From positions 107,613 to 136,394 of the forward strand of contig CM022675.1 of the NCBI GenBank assembly GCA_012295275.1: DNA of 28,782 nucleotides, given 5' to 3'. Positions within the stretch are counted from its first letter, which is position 1; every line of letters starts with the position of its first letter. The notes below the pieces were generated by a model, which saw nothing but the letters and a program-made list of their open reading frames with translations, did not search any database and had not been told where the DNA came from. Shown in pieces: positions 9,203-19,938 of this stretch. The position numbers were made by a program, and so were the translations under genes. The stretch comes from Chrysomallon squamiferum. Lineage: Eukaryota > Mollusca > Gastropoda > Neomphalida > Peltospiridae.

Positions 9203-9334
9203 ATCTGCCTGTTTCTGCAGATATAAAAAGCAGAACAAGTAAAAACAGCAACTGCGGCTACGTCAAATATGAAAATAAAATCACCCGTAGATTTGCAGAC
9301 TGTAATACACAGTGGATGTCAGCTGTTTGTCCAA
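9203..9334 (+). CDS. Gene B: CTLD1 second-half exon
   Basis: Exon from TATTTCAG to donor CCAA|GTATGT, phase 1 to phase 1. It encodes LPVSADIKSRTSKN, then NCGYVKYEN, FADCNTQW and MSAVCP. The three Cys have the spacing of the C-terminal half of a CTLD (inner C2-C3 pair and the last Cys). It therefore completes the fold begun at 7044, on the far side of the WSC exons. No EPN/QPD or WND calcium-site motif is visible, so classic Ca2+-dependent sugar binding is not expected. Gene C has a close copy at 24423. Confidence 0.75.
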
Positions 9335-9613
9335 GTATGTGGTTTATTTATTTATTTATTTGTTCGTTCGTTCGTCTTTTCTTTTCTTTTTTTTATCTGT
9401 CTGTTTGTTTGTTCTTAATTTCAGTTTCCGTTTTGACACCATATACTTTCATACATGAGTGGTATGTTTCTATGTTTGAATTTGTGTGCGTTTGACTAAT
9501 ATTATTTTTGTTAAAGCGAAATGCTAACATCATTTCACTTAAAAAAGAACAATGAAAATCAGATTTGCTAAAAGCCATAGAGTACTTTCACTGACGTCTG
9601 TTCTACGTTTCAG
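9335..9613 (+). other. Gene B intron between CTLD1 and CTLD2
   Basis: Phase-1 intron with (TTTA)n near 9343-9360 and T-rich sequence, ending in CTACGTTTCAG. It matches 24558-24882 of gene C. No gene inside. Confidence 0.7.
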
Positions 9614-9838
9614 GAAAACGTTTTAAAGCTGATATGAGACAAATCTGCAGAAATACAAGTCGTATTTCGAGCCAGCACATTAACTGGAATGAAGCTACAG
9701 TACAGTGTGGTGGAAATTTGTCAAAACTGACAGACACAGCAGAGTCAGAACTGAAAACACTGATTAACAGTAATTCCAGACAGTGGGAAAATTATTGGAT
9801 TGGACTCAAACGAAACATTGAATGGAGGTGGATTGATG
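9614..9838 (+). CDS. Gene B: CTLD2 first-half exon
   Basis: Encodes a CTLD N-terminal half: QICRNTSR, then INWNEATVQCGGNLSKL, an Asn/Ser loop, and NYWIGLKRNIEWRWIDG. The WNEA..C.GGNL helix and the YWIGL...W.W.DG core are textbook CTLD features. It ends in phase 1 within the Gly codon at donor GATG|GTAAGA, the same position at which CTLD1 is split. It is fully open, with one N-glycosylation sequon (NTS). Confidence 0.85.
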
Positions 9839-10044
9839 GTAAGAGAACTCAGATGTACAGACACAGACATAAATACAAACATACATAAATACAAACATAC
9901 ATATATACAAACATACATAAATACAAAAATACATAAATACATATAATGATGTATGATGTCGATAGATCAAAAATTGTGCCTTATTAATGAAAATATTTGT
10001 ATTCTTATTTCTTTGTTCTTCTTTTATTTTTATTTTAATTAAAG
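9839..10044 (+). other. Gene B intron inside CTLD2
   Basis: Short phase-1 intron rich in an ATACAAACATAC-type repeat (about 9870-9945). The gene C copy of this intron is ~400 bp longer because of an insertion. Confidence 0.7.
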
Positions 10045-10164
10045 GAAGCCTTGTAACAGATCCTCCCAACAGTTATGTAACAACTCATCAAAGTATTACA
10101 TGGTCTAAAAACATCAGTTACTACATTCCTAAAGAGTCGAAATTTTCGGCTGTCTGTCAGCTTT
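10045..10164 (+). CDS. Gene B: CTLD2 second-half exon
   Basis: Exon from TTAAAG to donor CTTT|GTGAGT, phase 1 to phase 1. It encodes SLVTDPPNSYVTTHQ, ITWSKNISYY and SKFSAVCQL. The last Cys pairs with the VQC of the previous exon in the standard fold. The inner C2-C3 disulfide is missing in this domain, and the calcium motifs are not clear (DPPN and WSKN are only loosely like EPN and WND). One N-glycosylation sequon (NIS). Confidence 0.8.
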
Positions 10165-10591
10165 GTGAGTACTGTGTGTGTGTGTATGTGAGTAGTGTGT
10201 GTGTAGTGTGTGTGTGTGGGGGTCTGTTTTTGACTGAAAAGCATAATATACTTCACACAGGTATATAGCAAATTAATGCTAGAGTTTTAAGGCAAACAAC
10301 ATTTTCATTCAAACGTAAATTTCGATAACAGAAATATTACTGTCTGTCTCTGTATTTTTTACATGTATTATTTTTAAATTAAATTACATTAGTAGTGGTA
10401 GTAGTAGTAGTAATTTTGAAACAATCAGAAAGGAAACACATACGCTCATTCTGATCTTAAATTAAAAATAATTACAATAGTATTTGATAAGAAATAAGAT
10501 GATGTTGATGATGTAGATAATAATGATGAAGACGATATACCATTGGACTATAAAGATTTTCTGTTAAAAAACATGTAACTTTTATTAACAG
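10165..10591 (+). other. Gene B intron before the stalk exon
   Basis: Phase-1 intron with (GT)n at its start, a short (TAG)n near 10392-10413 and A/T-rich sequence, ending in TATTAACAG. It matches 25845-26379 in gene C. Confidence 0.7.
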
Positions 10592-10987
10592 ATAAAACAA
10601 CTACCACATCGATTCCAACGACCAAACTACTAACACTTAACACGACGGTAACAACGACTACAACAACAAAAGAAAGAGTGGACTTCACAACAACACAGTT
10701 TAACTTTTTGACAACGGAAACAACGACGACAACGACAACAAAAGAAAGAGTGGACTTCACAACAACACAGTTTAACATTTTGACAACGGAAACAACAACG
10801 ACAACGACAACAAAAGAAAGAGTGGACCACACAACAACACAATTTAACTTTTTGACAACGGAAACAACAACGACAATGACAACAAAAGAAACAGTGGACC
10901 TCACAACAACACAATTTAACTTTCTGACGACAACGTTGTTTGACAAAGGACAAAAACAGCAGACGAACCAATCCAAGAACAACACAG
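10592..10987 (+). CDS. Gene B: Thr-rich stalk exon with four 72-bp repeats
   Basis: A symmetric phase 1-1 exon of 396 nt encoding a mucin-like stalk. After KTTTTSIPTTKL come four 24-residue units of the type TTKERVDFTTTQFNFLTTET (gtg codons at 10678, 10750, 10822 and 10894, exactly 72 bp apart), then GQKQQTNQSKNN. Thr makes up much of the exon, fitting dense O-glycosylation and an extended spacer between lectin head and membrane. The donor is ACAG|GTCTTT, a modest site. Reverse-strand Val/Cys-rich frames are shadows. Gene C has about one unit only. Confidence 0.85.
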
Positions 10988-11221
10988 GTCTTTTGATTAT
11001 TTTCTTTATTTTAATATTTACTTTGTTTTTTATTTTGCCTTTTATTTTATTTTATTTAATTATTATTATTGGGGATATTTTGTTGTTCCTGTTTTTTTTA
11101 TCTTGCTATAGTATGATCACTCATTTTTATTATTATTTAGTTCATGTAATTTATTTTATTTTTTTATTTATTTGTTGTTTTTATAATATTTGCTGATTTT
11201 TTTTATTAATATTATTTTTTT

Positions 11222-11257
<36 letters not shown>

Positions 11258-11448
11258 TTGCTGTTATCAAAGTTTTTCGTTTCTGGAAGCTTGTTTCCTT
11301 TTTAAAGAACGATCACAAATGGTCTGTTTCCTTAATTTTAAAATACGACTGTTGAATTATGGATAAATGATATCAAAAGTTTTGTATCAAGCTCAGAGGT
11401 ACGTAAATAAACAGATGGTAACAATATTTATAACTTGTTTATTTTTAG
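10988..11448 (+). other. Gene B intron between stalk and TM exons
   Basis: Phase-1 intron, T-rich, with (CTTT)n at 11219-11258 and a TTTATTTTTAG acceptor. Shared blocks with gene C include GTTTTTCGTTTCTGG and ACTGTTGAATT. Confidence 0.75.
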
Positions 11449-11521
11449 CTTTGATTGGCGGCAGTGTTGTTGTTATTGTTGTTTTGGTAACATCTATCTT
11501 GATTGTCATCTGGATGAAACG
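11449..11521 (+). CDS. Gene B: transmembrane exon
   Basis: Encodes LIGGSVVVIVVLVTSILI followed by VIWMKR, a single hydrophobic helix of about 22 residues with a Trp-Met-Lys-Arg stop-transfer end. It starts in phase 1 and ends in phase 2 at AAACG|GTAAAC. With an N-terminal ectodomain and this helix, the receptor is type I. The gene C copy is one codon longer. Confidence 0.85.
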
Positions 11522-11769
11522 GTAAACATTATTTATTTATTTATTTATATAATTTGATGTTATTTTATTTTACAGTATATTTATTAAACAGTGAAAATAG
11601 TAGAAAACACCGATACTACTGAAATGTATTAAAACATTTGAGGTGTTATGAAACAATAAATTACTCTTTCTTTCTTTCTTTTATTAAAAATTATACCAAA
11701 ATAAATAAAGAAATAAATAATAAGTGTATCTCTTATAATTTTCAATTTTCATTCTATATTATGTTACAG
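11522..11769 (+). other. Gene B intron between TM and tail exons
   Basis: Phase-2 intron, A/T-rich with (TTTA)n and (CTTT)n tracts, ending in ATGTTACAG. Homologous to 27-327 and 27269-27544. Confidence 0.75.
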
Positions 11770-12238
11770 AACAAAACGTTTTTGTTTCGCAAAAGAAAAA
11801 ACACAGCAGAACGTAAACAAAGGTCACATAAACAAAAGTTACAACGCTGAAACTGCAGACTATGAATCTGAACAAACTGTTAAAACGGGAATTAATAAAA
11901 TGGTGAACGAGAATCTGTCTAATGACGTAAAAAGTTACGTAAATTCTGACATGACATGCGAAGGAGCATCTGATGACTATTACAGTAAAATTAACGAAGT
12001 TAAACGAGGAACGATAACTCTACTTCAAACTGATAAACAGAGTTGTTCCCCTCTAACCACCGACAGCAGACAGAATAGTTACGTGAATGTTAGTAATGAT
12101 TCAGATTACGAAACAGCAGAAGCGATTCAAGAAAATCGTCATCAACAAAAACATAATGCTGATGTTGGAATTTACGAAACGTTAGACAGCAAAATACCGA
12201 CAGCAACTACATCGAATGTGTACTTCCATCTTCCTTAA
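11770..12238 (+). CDS. Gene B: cytoplasmic tail exon with Tyr motifs
   Basis: Terminal exon of 155 codons plus stop at 12236-12238. After the basic TKRFCFAKEK come repeated tyrosine motifs: KSYNAE, ADYESE, SYVNSD, DYYSKI, SYVNV, SDYETA, GIYETL and NVYFHLP. YSKI, YVNV, YETL and YFHL fit YxxI/L/V, and YVNV also fits the YxN pattern bound by Grb2-type SH2 domains. YETL and YFHL are separated by 12 residues, a loose ITAM-like spacing. No strict ITIM (hydrophobic or Ser at -2) was found. The signalling role is inferred. It reads on in another frame after the stop, like gene A. Confidence 0.8.
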
Positions 12239-12455
12239 ACAAAACGTCGACGACTACGACACAACAGAAGCCGTTGTTTCAAATTTCTGTGATTCCAGTT
12301 TATATAACCACACTGACGTAAATTCATCTCAGTATTCATTAAAAGCAGACGACATCAACTGTGAGAACGTAGATGAAGAACTGAATTTCTCTCAAAATGA
12401 TGGAAATGTTTATTTCGTTCTGGAAGACGAAGATGCACCTGAAAATACAGCTTAA
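12237..12455 (+). pseudogene. Gene B: extended tail in +1 frame, after the stop
   Basis: 72 open codons one base ahead of the TAA at 12236 match gene C's last 72 codons nearly perfectly, ending EDEDAPENTA and TAA at 12453-12455. Further Tyr sites lie here (DDYDTTEAV, SLYNHT, SQYSLK, NVYFVL). The local sequence CTTCCTTAAAC replaces CTTGGTAAAC of gene C. It is either 3' UTR relic or accessible only through a frame change. Confidence 0.6.
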
Positions 12456-12900
12456 TATTTATATTAAAAAGAAATAATAATTCTTTGAAATAACAGTAAA
12501 TGTATATAGAATATCAACTATATCTCTACTAATCCCACATCAAATAACAAAACAAATCAATAAAATATTTCATGCAGCTTATTTTGAATTTAATAGTTGG
12601 TTAATGTGTGTCATCTCTATGCCATTCTCCTGCAAGAAATTATTTCCATTGTTTATCCTCAGAAAGTAATATCATTTGTGGTGTTGATTAAAAAACATTT
12701 CAGTTTTATTTTATACTAAAATTATATTTTAACTATTTTACCTGTTGATGTTATACTTTGTTCATTTGTATACCTTGTTAGACCTTCACATATTATTATG
12801 TTAATTTATTTCTTATTTTTATATATTATTCTTATTATTTATATCTACTGAGAAATTATATTAAATTGTATGAAAACAATAAAATTTAAGAATGATAGAA
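12456..12900 (+). other. Gene B 3' UTR and polyadenylation signals
   Basis: Highly similar to 28329-28782 after gene C. Two AATAAA signals are present, at 12559-12564 and 12878-12883, at the same relative places as in gene C (28437-28442 and 28768-28773). Confidence 0.7.
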
Positions 12901-13046
12901 CTTTGTCTCTTTTTTAATTAAAAAGAAAAATGTGTGTATCTATTTATGTAATGCTTTTCACAACAATTCATCAAATTTATTAAGTAAAAATAAATGACTA
13001 GACATAACCAAACACACACACACACACACACAGAGAGAACATAATA

Positions 13047-14122
<1,076 letters not shown>

Positions 14123-14159
14123 CCATTGGTTATATATTGTTATAAGTAAACTATTATTG

Positions 14160-15020
14160 ATTGTGTGGATAAATCGTTGTATGTGTTTATATTTCAGTCA
14201 CTGTTTGTGTTTCAGTTGTCTTTCCAGAATTAAAAACACCTTTCATTAAACATTTTCCATAGTTACGTATCAGTCCATATTGGTGTCAGTTTATATCTGT
14301 AGGTATGTATCAGCCTATATCTGTCTCTCTCTGAAGCTGGGTCTCAATCTATACACGTTTCTCCGTTATCTGTAGCTGTGAATTGCTATATGTACTATAT
14401 GTCTGTATCACTATCTGACTCTCTGACTCTCTCTTTATCTGCAGGAGTGTATCAATCTGTATCTCTCGTTATCTGTAGCTGTGAATTGCTATATGTACTA
14501 TATGTCTGTATCACTATCTGACTCTCTGACTCTCTCTTTATCTGCAGGAGTGTATCAATCTGTATCTCTCGTTATCTGTAGCTGTGAATTGCTATATGTA
14601 CTATATGTCTGTATCACTATCTGACTCTCTGACTCTCTCTTTATCTGTAGGAGTGTATCAATCTGTATCTGTCTTTATCTGTAGGCTTGTCTGAATCTAT
14701 ATGTGTCTTCTTTGTCCATAACTGTGTATTAATGTCTCTCTGTATCTGTGGTTTCCTGTAGGTGTATCTATCTTTGTATATTGGTGTGTATTAATCTATA
14801 TCTGTATATATAGTTATCTATTAGTGTATATTAATCTCTGTCTGTATCTGTAGGTGTGTATTAATCTATATCTTAACTATGGTTATCTACAGGTGTATAT
14901 TAATGTAAATCTGTATATCTAGTTATCTACAGGTTTCCATTAATCTATATCTGTATCTGTCATTATCTGTAGGTGTGTATTAATCTATATCTGTATATCT
15001 AGTTATCTATAGGTTTCCAT
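14160..15020. repeat. TCTGTATC-rich satellite with 103-bp units
   Basis: TGTAGCTGTGAATTGCTA recurs at 14371, 14474 and 14577, giving three near-identical 103-bp units. The rest up to about 15020 is a more decayed array of TATCTGTAGGTGTGTATTAA-like units. No coding potential was seen. Confidence 0.8.
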
Positions 15021-15029
15021 TAATCGGTA

Positions 15030-15640
15030 TGTTCCCAAAACTGGCAGACTCTAGATTAGGTAAGCGGTGAGGTGTTGTAGTCCGCTTCCAGAAATGGGAA
15101 AACTGGCGTGAGCAATTAAGGCCAATTTAGACGCATGGGGATAACGCGATGTGTGAAGAACAGAGGTGAACCGGAATAGAAATTGGAAGAAAATTAATGT
15201 TTGGAGAAAGGAATACTACCAGAAGACAAGCACAAGCTCTTCCAGCTGGGACTGGAGTACGTCACGTGTACCCGGGACACGGCTTCCTACTTGTCAGCTT
15301 GCGGTGGAGAGTTTTCTGGGACATTTTGTGTGTAAAGTGTGACTGAATGTGCTTTCAAATTGTGGACAAAATACTGTTTAACAAAAGTACATAAATTAAG
15401 GTGACGGAACACCAATTAAAAAGGGTGAGCAATAAACTGCCAGAAATGGAACAACTGGCGTGTCCGATTAAGATGTGTTATAATTTCACTGCCAGATTCG
15501 GTAATAAACTGCTTTTCCTTCATATTCGGCCAGCAGATTTGTATCTAATCGTGTTTCAAAACTGTTCTTTTTCAAAACATTATTTTATTTCTTTTTTGTG
15601 TTATATTTAGATAATTTTATTACTTTATTTATTTGTGTAA
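15030..15640. other. Unassigned sequence with an imperfect direct repeat
   Basis: Less biased sequence than its surroundings. AGAAATGG(G/A)A(A/C)AACTGGCGTG occurs near 15091 and again near 15442, followed each time by an ATTAAG. No convincing exon, RNA gene or known element was recognised. It may be an old transposon fragment. Confidence 0.4.
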
Positions 15641-15642
15641 TA

Positions 15643-15644
15643 AT

Positions 15645-15689
<45 letters not shown>

Positions 15690-15691
15690 TT
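15643..15691. repeat. (AAT)n microsatellite
   Basis: Short AAT tract just before the 30-bp minisatellite. Confidence 0.9.
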
Positions 15692-15800
15692 ACTATTTCA
15701 CTTATTATTATTGTTGTTACTGCTGATGTTGTTTATCTTTTTTTATTTTGTAATATGTAAAATATCATCAACTTGGGACAGCATTAACACACTTTGCCAT

Positions 15801-17118
15801 CAGACACTCAGCAGATCGCTGTGAATGTGTGAGACACTCAGCGAATCGCTGTGAATGTGTCAGACACTCAGCAGATCGCTGTGAATGTGTGAGACACTCA
15901 GCAGATCGCTGTGAATGTGTGAGACACTCAGCAGATCGCTGTGAATGTGTGAGACACTCAGCAGATCGCTGTGAATGTGTCAGACACTCAGCAGATCGCT
16001 GTGAATGTGACAGACACTCAGCAGATCGCTGTGAATGTGTCAGACACTCAGCAGATCGCTGTGAATGTGTGAGACACTCAGCAGATCGCTGTGAATGTGT
16101 GAGACACTCAGCAGATCGCTGTGAATGTGTGAGACACTCAGCAGATCGCTGTGAATGTGTCAGGCACACAGCAGATCACTGTGAATGTGTGAGACACTCA
16201 GCAGATCACTGTGAATGTGTGAGACACTCAGCAGATCGCTGTGAATGTGTGAGACACTCAGCAGATCGCTGTGAATGTGTGAGACACTCAGCAGATCGCT
16301 GTGAATGTGTCAGGCACACAGCAGATCACTGTGAATGTGTGAGACACTCAGCAGATCACTGTGAATGTGTGAGACACTCAGCAGATCGCTGTGAATGTGT
16401 GAGACACTCAGCAGATCGCTGTGAATGTGTGAGACACTCAGCAGATCGCTGTGAATGTGACAGACACTCAGCAGATCGCTGTGAATGTGTCAGACACTCA
16501 GCAGGTCGCTGTGAATGTGACAGACACTCAGCAGATCGCTGTGAATGTGACAGACACTCAGCAGATCGCTGTGAATGTGACAGACACTCAGCAGATCGCT
16601 GTGAATGTGTCAGACACTCAGCAGATCGCTGTGAATGTGACAGACACACAGCAGATCGCTGTGAATGTGTCAGACACAGAGCAGATCGCTGTGAATGTGT
16701 CAGACACTCAGCAGATCGCTGTGAATGTGTCAGACACTCAGCAGATCGCTGTGAATGTGACAGACACACAGCAGATCGCTGTGAATGTGTCAGACACACA
16801 GCAGATCACTGTGAATGTGTCAGACACACAGCAGATCACTGTGAATGTGACAGACACAGTAGATCACTGTGAATGTGACAGACACTCAGCAGATCACTGT
16901 GAATGTGACAGACACACAGCAGATCGCTGTGAATGTGTCAGACACTCAGCAGATCGCTGTGAATGTGTCAGACACTCAGCAGATCGCTGTGAATGTGACA
17001 GACACTCAGCAGATCGCTGTGAATGTGTCAGACACACAGCAGATCGCTGTGAATGTGTCAGACACACAGCAGATCACTGTGAATGTGACAGACACAGCAG
17101 ATCGCTGTGAATGTGTCA
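15801..17118. repeat. 30-bp minisatellite, about 44 copies
   Basis: Unit of the type CAGACACTCAGCAGATCGCT plus GTGAATGTGT. Variants differ at fixed sites: CTCA or CACA, CGCT or CACT, and GTGT-GAG, GTGT-CAG or GTGA-CAG. A 150-bp higher-order block of five units repeats at 16161-16310 and 16311-16460. Two-base deletions near 16857 and 17095 shift the frame. Since 30 is a multiple of 3, frames on both strands stay open (a 347-codon frame of RHSADRCECV units). No ATG, splice or codon evidence supports a gene. Confidence 0.95.
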
Positions 17119-17830
17119 GATATAGTGCAGTCCTCTCAGCCCCTTGGACTCCATTTCTCCAACCCTGGCTGCCCAGTCCACCACTGGTCACCTTGTAAAC
17201 AAACCAACCCTCCCCCACACTTTAATACCCCAACTGTCCCTGTGCCCCTCCCATCTCCTTCCTCACTCCCTTTTGTACCCAGCTGTCAAAAGAAGGTGAG
17301 GGATGGGGTGGGATAGCACACAGTTGTATTGTCCATCCTTGTCCAGTCCTGTCCAGTCCTGTCCATTCCAGTCACATCACATTCCGCCTCTTTGCACTTC
17401 TCACTTTCCCTTCCCCAACCATTCCTTACCTTTGTCTTCCCTCCCCCCTACACACACTTCTCCCTTTCTCACCCCTCCCACCCACTCTCGCTACCTGTTA
17501 CTGGTGTTCTGTTTTTTAGGTTAATTGGGGCTGAGGGACTCTGCCTGTCTGACTAGGGTCCACATGAATATTATACTGCTTTATCTCGTCTCCCACCCAT
17601 CCCCACCCATCCTGACCCTTACCTCCCGTTTTGACCAGTTATCTCTGTCAGTCTACTTTGCTGTAACGTCTGGTCCTCCCTCATCCATCTCCCCCACCCT
17701 TAATCTCCCTCCTTACCCTTCCCTCCTCTTTCCCACCCCACCTTGTTTCCTTACCAGCCCCTCCCTTTCTTCCCTCCCATCCCCTCTGTGCCCCCAGCCC
17801 TCTACATGAGTGTATGTGGATTTTCTGAAT
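17119..17830 (+). mobile_element. Pyrimidine/C-rich segment, possible non-LTR retroelement 3' end
   Basis: This ~700-bp stretch is C/T-rich on the plus strand, unlike everything around it. It ends TGAATGAGGGATTCAAAATA followed by AAATGAAATAATAAT and a long (AAT)n. A unique 3' end running into a simple-repeat tail resembles a 5'-truncated RTE/CR1-type LINE or SINE. No reverse transcriptase frame is visible, so the class is a guess. Confidence 0.35.
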
Positions 17831-17849
17831 GAGGGATTCAAAATAAAAT

Positions 17850-17876
17850 GAAATAATAATAATAATAATAAAAATG

Positions 17877-17959
<83 letters not shown>

Positions 17960-17969
17960 AATAATATTA

Positions 17970-18007
<38 letters not shown>

Positions 18008-18360
18008 TTATAAATTAATTAGTAAAAAAAAGGAAAAACAAAGAAAAAAAGGATGTCGAGTGGTAGGTTTGTACAAATACAAAGTCCTAGTCTGTCAGAT
18101 GTTAGTGAATATTTCTAAATACCATTTAACATGTAAAGATATATAAATATTTTTGTTTTAAACTTTCCTTTTTTTAAGTATATTTTTCTTTTCATTTGTT
18201 CAAACACACAAACACACACACACACACACACGCACACACACACACCGTCACACACACACACTATTATATTAACATAATATAACAATACATTCAGACCCAT
18301 TCAGGTAATGTATCAGTCATCTAAGACAAAAACTGTTTTACATCATACAATACAAGCACA
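17850..18360. repeat. (AAT)n and (CA)n microsatellites with A/T-rich filler
   Basis: (AAT)n at about 17853-18004, possibly the tail of the preceding element, and (CA)n at 18203-18262. Nothing else was recognised. Confidence 0.85.
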
Positions 18361-18362
18361 CT

Positions 18363-18578
18363 CAGGGTTAGGGATAGGTTTTCGGCTGGGGTTAGTGTTA
18401 AGGTTAGGGTTGCAGTTTAGGGTTTAGGGTTAAGGGTTAGGGTCCTGGTTAGGGTCAGGGTCGGGTTAAGGGATAAGAGTTAAGGGTTAAGGGTTAGGGT
18501 CAGGGTTAGGGTTAAGTTATAGTTAGGGTTAGGGGTTAGGGTTTAGGGTTAAGGGTTAAGGGTCAGGGTCACGGTCAG
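18363..18578. repeat. Degenerate interstitial telomeric repeat (TTAGGG)n
   Basis: More than 200 bp of TTAGGG with variants TTTAGGG, TTAAGGG and GGGTCA. TTAGGG is the telomere repeat of most animals, including molluscs. The degeneracy shows it is an old internal block, not a chromosome end. It is G-rich on the plus strand and could form G-quadruplexes. Confidence 0.85.
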
Positions 18579-18584
18579 ATTCAG

Positions 18585-19051
18585 GTTTTTTTCAAAATAT
18601 GTGCGTTTGTATTGCACGTGTCTGAAACGAGTTGTTCCCCTTGGGTGGGGCAGGCGGCACTTTTCAAAAACTGAATAGCCGTGTGGCTCTATGCCCGAGG
18701 GTCGGGAAAATTATTTCAACGTGTTCAAAAGGTGCGCGCTGTCGGGGCGAGTGTACAAAAACGTATCCAACATTTACAAGAGGTGTGCCACATATTTTAA
18801 AAGCGTGTGAAAAAAAAAGAGGATATTTTCAAAATATGTGCATTTCTTTTGCACGTGTCAGAAACATGGTGTACCCCTTGGGTGGGGCGTGCGGCACTTT
18901 TCACCTGTGTGGGGCAACCCTTACCACACTTTTGGGTATGTGCGCCCCATTTTTGCCACCTGCGGCGAAAAAGTTATTGCACTTTGAAAAAGTAACCTCT
19001 TGCATTTTCAACGCATATGTAAAGACTCGTGGCACGATGCACCGTATGTAT

Positions 19052-19120
<69 letters not shown>

Positions 19121-19310
19121 TATATGTGTGTGTGTGTGTATGTGTGTGTGTGTGTGTGTTTGTGTGTATATGTGTATATGTGTGTGTGTGTGTGTGTTTG
19201 TGTGTGTCGGTTTGAAAAAGGTATCTTCCAACGTAAAATTGAATTACCAGATCATGACGGCGCGATAGTTAATGTATTTTAAATTCAATTTTCTTTATTT
19301 ATTATTCATT
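18585..19310. repeat. 237-bp imperfect tandem repeat, (GT)n and conserved 80-bp block
   Basis: TTTCAAAATATGTGC, TTGCACGTGTC and CCCCTTGGGTGGGGC occur at about 18590 and again about 237 bp later, at 18827. They are followed by (GT)n at 19050-19210 and a copy of the block TCGGTTTGAAAAAGGT...GACGGCGCGAT (19207-19267), also found at 4737 and 22520. An open frame of 216 codons over this region is mostly repeat and is not credited. Confidence 0.75.
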
Positions 19311-19314
19311 TAAT

Positions 19315-19442
19315 AAATAAATAAATAATAGTAATAACAGTAGTAGTAGTGGTAGTAGTAGTAGTGGTAGTATTATCTTTATCATTATCATTATTATTAT
19401 TATTATTGTTGTTGTTACTGTTATTGCTATTGTTACTGTTAC

Positions 19443-19514
<72 letters not shown>

Positions 19515-19520
19515 GAAGCA
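19315..19520. repeat. (TAG)n and (TTA)n microsatellites
   Basis: Trinucleotide tracts, GTAGTAGTGG-type then long (TTA)n. Confidence 0.9.
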
Positions 19521-19938
19521 GATACAGTATTAAATACTAAAATAGTTGAAACAAAAACTGTCATCAGATTGAGTCTCCTTTATACAACATTAGAAAACAG
19601 TTTATACAAAACCAGAACAGTTAATTATATTAAAACGTTTAAAAAATAAGAAGAACAGACAGATTATTGGCAGATCCGAAAACCAAAAACAAAATAAGTG
19701 CCGCCAAATACAGAATTCAAAATGCATTGGGTACAAATAGTATCGGGTGCGGGGTATCTTGGGTACAAGTTGTCTAGAATTATATGTGTGTCTATAATTA
19801 CATCAATTCAGGCTAATTAAACATGTTGATTTTATTGAACAGTAAATAATGTAGCGTATGGTGGCAAGGTATTAATGTTTACGTATGTCTTGAAAAGTCA
19901 AATAATCCCAAACTATGTTTTCACGAAGTTTCAACAAG
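19521..19938 (-). other. Possible 3' UTR of a minus-strand gene
   Basis: Unique A/T-rich sequence. On the minus strand an AATAAA (plus-strand TTTATT 19831-19836) lies about 100 bases after the stop codon of the open frame described next. The rest, to 19521, has no recognised feature. Confidence 0.35.

Noticed and set aside
8626-9251. Poly-Leu, poly-Val and poly-Tyr frames
   Set aside because: Translations of (TAG)n and its variants inside a gene B intron with well-supported splice sites on both sides.
10548-10985. Minus-strand Val/Cys-rich frames opposite the stalk exon
   Set aside because: Shadow of the plus-strand Thr-rich repeat, which has matching splice phases and neighbours.
15829-16872. 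347-codon open frame of RHSADRCECV units
   Set aside because: It is the translation of a 30-bp satellite that is open in several frames on both strands, with no ATG, splice sites or homologous unique sequence.
15801-17118. CRISPR-like array
   Set aside because: Units are contiguous 30-bp repeats without unique spacers, in a eukaryotic genome.
17303-17809. Pro/Ser-rich frames in the C-rich segment
   Set aside because: Composition explains them (CCT-rich DNA), and overlapping frames look alike.
18632-19282. 216-codon plus-strand frame over the 237-bp repeat and (GT)n
   Set aside because: The second half is (GT)n and a dispersed repeat block. The first half lacks recognisable domains and is itself tandemly repeated.
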